From: Lachnospiraceae bacterium
GTDB taxonomy: Bacteria; Bacillota_A; Clostridia; Lachnospirales; Lachnospiraceae
Assembly: GCA_017516285.1 (NCBI GenBank)
Contig: JAFXDD010000050.1
Coordinates: 1-14,857 of the forward strand
Length of the DNA: 14,857 nucleotides
Reading direction: 5' to 3'
The notes below the pieces were generated by a model. That model had not been told where the DNA came from, searched no databases, and worked only from the letters and a program-made list of their open reading frames with translations. The position numbers and the translations under genes were made by a program. Below are positions 12,642-14,857 of this stretch, one piece after another (within the stretch, counting starts at the first letter, position 1; each line of letters begins with the position of its first letter).

Positions 12642-14558
12642 TTACTTAATAAGCATCCATGCTGCCATTTTACTTTCAGTTGTCCAGAGCTTGCCTGCTG
12701 ATGCGTAATCCGTTACATGCATCTTGGTTCCATCCATTAGCGGTATCTCTACTTCTAATAGGTTCGCATATGGTGCAATTTTTGTTTCCGGGAAGGCAAC
12801 ATTCACATAACCATCTTCATCTATCAATATGCCAACGGGTTCATCCACGCTGTATCCCAATCGATTTTCCTGTGCCAACACGAGCGGCCCTCTTCGAAAA
12901 GCGCGATGATTCTTTGCTGCAGGGTCTTCTTCATCATAAGTAGGAATGATATAATTCGTTCCCCAAATCACATGATTCATCAGCACCTGATGTCCATACG
13001 AAATTGGCTTTATACACTCTGTGCGCATATCCAAATCAAGTTCTATCGTTTCTCCCGGAATCCAAACCTTATCCAGACAAACATAGCCCTTATTTGCAAG
13101 CAGCTCTTCTTCGCTCATTCTTATGATTTTTTCATTTACGGTTAATGCGGTCTGTTTACTCCATGCAGGTATTCGTACTCTAACCTCAAATTGCTCGGCC
13201 TGCTCCGGCTCAAGAGTAATCCTTACTATACCACTTACCGGATAAGCTGTTTCCATCCTTATAACAAGCTTATTTCCGAAAGGAGTTGTGGTCTCCATAC
13301 AGCCATCCATATACAGATTCAGATAAATCTCTTTGTGTTGCCTTACCAGTGCCATCTGAGGAAACAGTCCAAGCCCTGCAGAACCGATGCAGGCACAACA
13401 ACCATAATAATGATGATCTGACATGAGCTTAAGTCCACCAATTCCATTTCCTCTGGTGCCTGCTGTCAACGGACTATAGCTGTCAAAAGGTAAAGGCTCA
13501 ATGTTCCAATCCGGATGCTCCTCTAATAGCGAAGGCTCAATGACCTTCTCTGTATTGATAGAACCTAAGTAGGCATTGTAAAATGAAGTCTCAAACGCAT
13601 CTACATATTTGCTGTCCCCTGTTAATAAAAACAACTCATAGAAAAACTTCATGAAGGTAACTGTTACACAGGTTTCCTGCATTTTTTCGCCATTATCGGT
13701 ATTTGCCTGCCTTACCATAGAATGATCAAACAATTCATGTGTACAACCACAGCAGCCAATAATTGTAAAATCACTCTCTAAAATTTTATTTGCATAATTG
13801 ATAATACATGTTTTGTATTTCTCTTCTTCGGTCACATAATAATATTCTAACAATCCTTCAAAACAGGATGTCATTTCATAGGCCTTCGTTACCGGATACT
13901 GATATGGATAAAGCTTATTTTCGTAAGCCAAATCAAAAACATTAACTACATCTGTGCCACCGCATTCTACAATGTAGGAAGCAAAATCCAAATATCTCTG
14001 CTTTTTTGTAAGGTTATACAATCTTACAATCGGTTCCAATATGGAGGAAGAATTCAAGCCACGCCAATGACGAGTTGCCTTTGTAATCAGCTTCTTGCCA
14101 TCCTCCGGGTCTCCAATCTTTGATATAATGTAATCCACCTGACGACACATACTATCCAAAATTTGTGCAGATAATTCTGCATCTTTACAAATTTCCAGAT
14201 AATACTGCATCCCCAGCAGTACATACTTACGAGACCAGATGTCCCATGCTTCAAATTCATGATGAACCGTGTAGCTGCTGATTCTGCCGTTTTCCTCTTG
14301 AGCTGTCAGCATATCCTGAATTGTATCAGTCAAAACCTGATACAATTCAGGGTTTTGAGAATAGGAATACACAAAGCATGCACCTCGCATCATCTTGCCC
14401 CAGTATTCACCTCGCCAGCCACCTTCATAATCCGCATCCTCTTTAAACTGCTGCACAAAACGAATCCATAAATCCGTCCTTAAAAGCTGCTCTTTCTCGA
14501 TAAACTTCACTGCATTTTCGAAGAAACCATTATATTTTGCTATATTATAAGTCTTCAT
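12642..14558 (-). CDS. Glycoside hydrolase family 127-like (DUF1680) beta-L-arabinofuranosidase-type enzyme
   Basis: 638 residues from ATG 14558. The (alpha/alpha)6 barrel includes TKAYEMTSCFEGLLEYY, the zinc-site candidates E275 (CTHEL), C297 (QETCVTV) and the Cys pair C387-C388 (YYGCCACIG). In GH127 one of these cysteines is the nucleophile. C-terminal beta domains follow, from about 430. There is no signal peptide, so it is cytoplasmic. The frame remains open to a TTG at 14723, but that part overlaps the neighbour's tail and a hairpin, and family-like sequence begins at MKTYNIAKYNGFF. AAGGAAG lies 11-12 nt upstream of the chosen ATG. It probably releases L-arabinofuranose-type sugars from side chains that accompany the GH28 substrate; the exact linkage is inferred. 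Confidence 0.87.
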   Translation of the reverse strand: MKTYNIAKYNGFFENAVKFIEKEQLLRTDLWIRFVQQFKEDADYEGGWRGEYWGKMMRGACFVYSYSQNPELYQVLTDTIQDMLTAQEENGRISSYTVHHEFEAWDIWSRKYVLLGMQYYLEICKDAELSAQILDSMCRQVDYIISKIGDPEDGKKLITKATRHWRGLNSSSILEPIVRLYNLTKKQRYLDFASYIVECGGTDVVNVFDLAYENKLYPYQYPVTKAYEMTSCFEGLLEYYYVTEEEKYKTCIINYANKILESDFTIIGCCGCTHELFDHSMVRQANTDNGEKMQETCVTVTFMKFFYELFLLTGDSKYVDAFETSFYNAYLGSINTEKVIEPSLLEEHPDWNIEPLPFDSYSPLTAGTRGNGIGGLKLMSDHHYYGCCACIGSAGLGLFPQMALVRQHKEIYLNLYMDGCMETTTPFGNKLVIRMETAYPVSGIVRITLEPEQAEQFEVRVRIPAWSKQTALTVNEKIIRMSEEELLANKGYVCLDKVWIPGETIELDLDMRTECIKPISYGHQVLMNHVIWGTNYIIPTYDEEDPAAKNHRAFRRGPLVLAQENRLGYSVDEPVGILIDEDGYVNVAFPETKIAPYANLLEVEIPLMDGTKMHVTDYASAGKLWTTESKMAAWMLIK

Positions 14559-14562
14559 TCCT

Positions 14563-14622
14563 TTATGCCACTTCCTTAAATCGTAATTTCCTACAACGCT
14601 GGGATTGCTCCGTGCCAAGCAT
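14563..14622 (-). CDS. Possible 19-aa leader ORF upstream of the GH127 gene
   Basis: ATG at 14622 is preceded by AGGAGG with 9-nt spacing, the best ribosome binding site in this area. It encodes MLGTEQSQRCRKLRFKEVA and stops with TAA 4 nt before the GH127 ATG, an arrangement suited to translational coupling. The start lies inside the loop of a hairpin with arms at 14601-14609 and 14625-14633. It may be a chance ORF. Confidence 0.35.
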   Translation of the reverse strand: MLGTEQSQRCRKLRFKEVA

Positions 14623-14633
14623 GAAGCAATCCC
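14601..14633 (-). promoter_or_regulatory. Intercistronic hairpin before the GH127 gene
   Basis: GGGATTGCT and AGCAATCCC form a perfect 9-pair stem with a 15-nt loop between the LamG-like gene and the GH127 gene. No T tract follows, so it is unlikely to be an efficient terminator. It could set mRNA stability or mask the AGGAGG site, which overlaps the first arm. Confidence 0.45.
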
Positions 14634-14658
14634 TCCTGCATCTTTTTTCGATAGTTTC

Positions 14659-14857
14659 CTATTCTGTAGTTGTTTGAATAACTGTAGGGTCAGTAGCGCT
14701 TCCATACACCCTAATGTCATCAATCATGATATCTGCTCCGGCAGCACCTTCCGTCAGGCTGGCTGCTTTTAATCTGAAATGGTCTGATCCATTAAAGCCT
14801 CTGAAATAGCTGCAAGTAGCACCTTCTTGCTTTTTCTCCCCATCAATATACAAATCA
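14659..14857 (-). CDS. C-terminal end of a LamG/concanavalin-like domain protein (partial, runs off window)
   Basis: Only the last 65 residues are present; the 5' part lies beyond the right edge. The reading YIDGEKK...FRGF...DHFRLKA...ADIMIDDIRVYGS is the typical closing part of a LamG/concanavalin-like jelly-roll, where YIDG and IDDIRVY are characteristic strands. Such domains bind carbohydrate and often occur in large secreted glycan-active proteins. The stop at 14659-14661 follows a Thr-rich tail. It lies 100 nt upstream of the GH127 gene on the same strand, which suggests one glycan-use operon. The full protein's function cannot be told. Confidence 0.75.
   Translation of the reverse strand, partial: DLYIDGEKKQEGATCSYFRGFNGSDHFRLKAASLTEGAAGADIMIDDIRVYGSATDPTVIQTTTE

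Noticed and set aside
14559..14723. TTG-started N-terminal extension of the GH127 protein
   Set aside because: It overlaps the neighbour's last codons and the intercistronic hairpin; GH127-like sequence starts at MKTYN.
1..14857. CRISPR array, transposase, phage or restriction-modification genes
   Set aside because: No regularly spaced repeats and no proteins of these types were found on either strand.

Overview
The window looks like chromosomal DNA from a gut-type Firmicute, most likely Lachnospiraceae. The base composition is moderately low in G+C. Strong AGGAGG-type ribosome binding sites, sigma-A-like promoters and Rho-independent terminators are present. The proteins are of Clostridia type: an oxygen-sensitive two-subunit [4Fe-4S] L-serine dehydratase, a polar amino-acid ABC transporter, and cytoplasmic GH28 and GH127 enzymes. 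The genus cannot be fixed from the sequence alone. Nearly all genes lie on the minus strand.

Layout from left to right. 1-441 is gene-poor, with a possible gene remnant and two closely related hairpins, the second being the terminator of the transporter operon. 442-2876 (minus) is an amino-acid ABC transporter read as binding protein, permease, ATPase; the binding protein appears to be a natural circular permutation. 3067-3213 (plus) is a 48-residue Asn/Gln/Lys-rich protein, separated by a shared terminator from a minus-strand tRNA-Leu(UAG) with a near-ideal promoter. 3535-4830 (minus) is a CPA2-type cation/proton antiporter. 4929-6470 (minus) is sdaAB-sdaAA, with its own promoter just downstream of the terminator of the next operon.

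6653-11127 is the most unusual part. Four minus-strand genes read in the order 10113 to 6653: an Anabaena sensory rhodopsin transducer (ASRT)-like small-molecule-binding protein, a creatinase-like M24 protein that has lost canonical metal ligands, a creatininase-like metal hydrolase, and a DUF4432 aldose-epimerase-like protein. They are divergent from a cupin-plus-HTH AraC regulator (10267-11127). This has the shape of an uncharacterised catabolic operon, perhaps for a compound joining a sugar-like part to an amide, lactam or guanidino group, with its own sensor. The substrate cannot be read from the sequence.

11128-11348 holds a 27-nt 3' fragment of a tRNA (tRNA-Lys-like) followed on its strand by a good terminator and flanked by short direct repeats. 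This looks like the scar or end of an element integrated in a tRNA gene. To its right (11349-14857, minus) lie cytoplasmic glycan genes: GH28, GH127, and the C-terminal tail of a LamG/concanavalin-like protein that runs off the window. A short upstream ORF with a strong ribosome binding site precedes the GH127 start.

Two copies of a GNRA-capped hairpin (3491-3524 and 9696-9737), 29/34 identical but in opposite orientation, point to a dispersed structured repeat.
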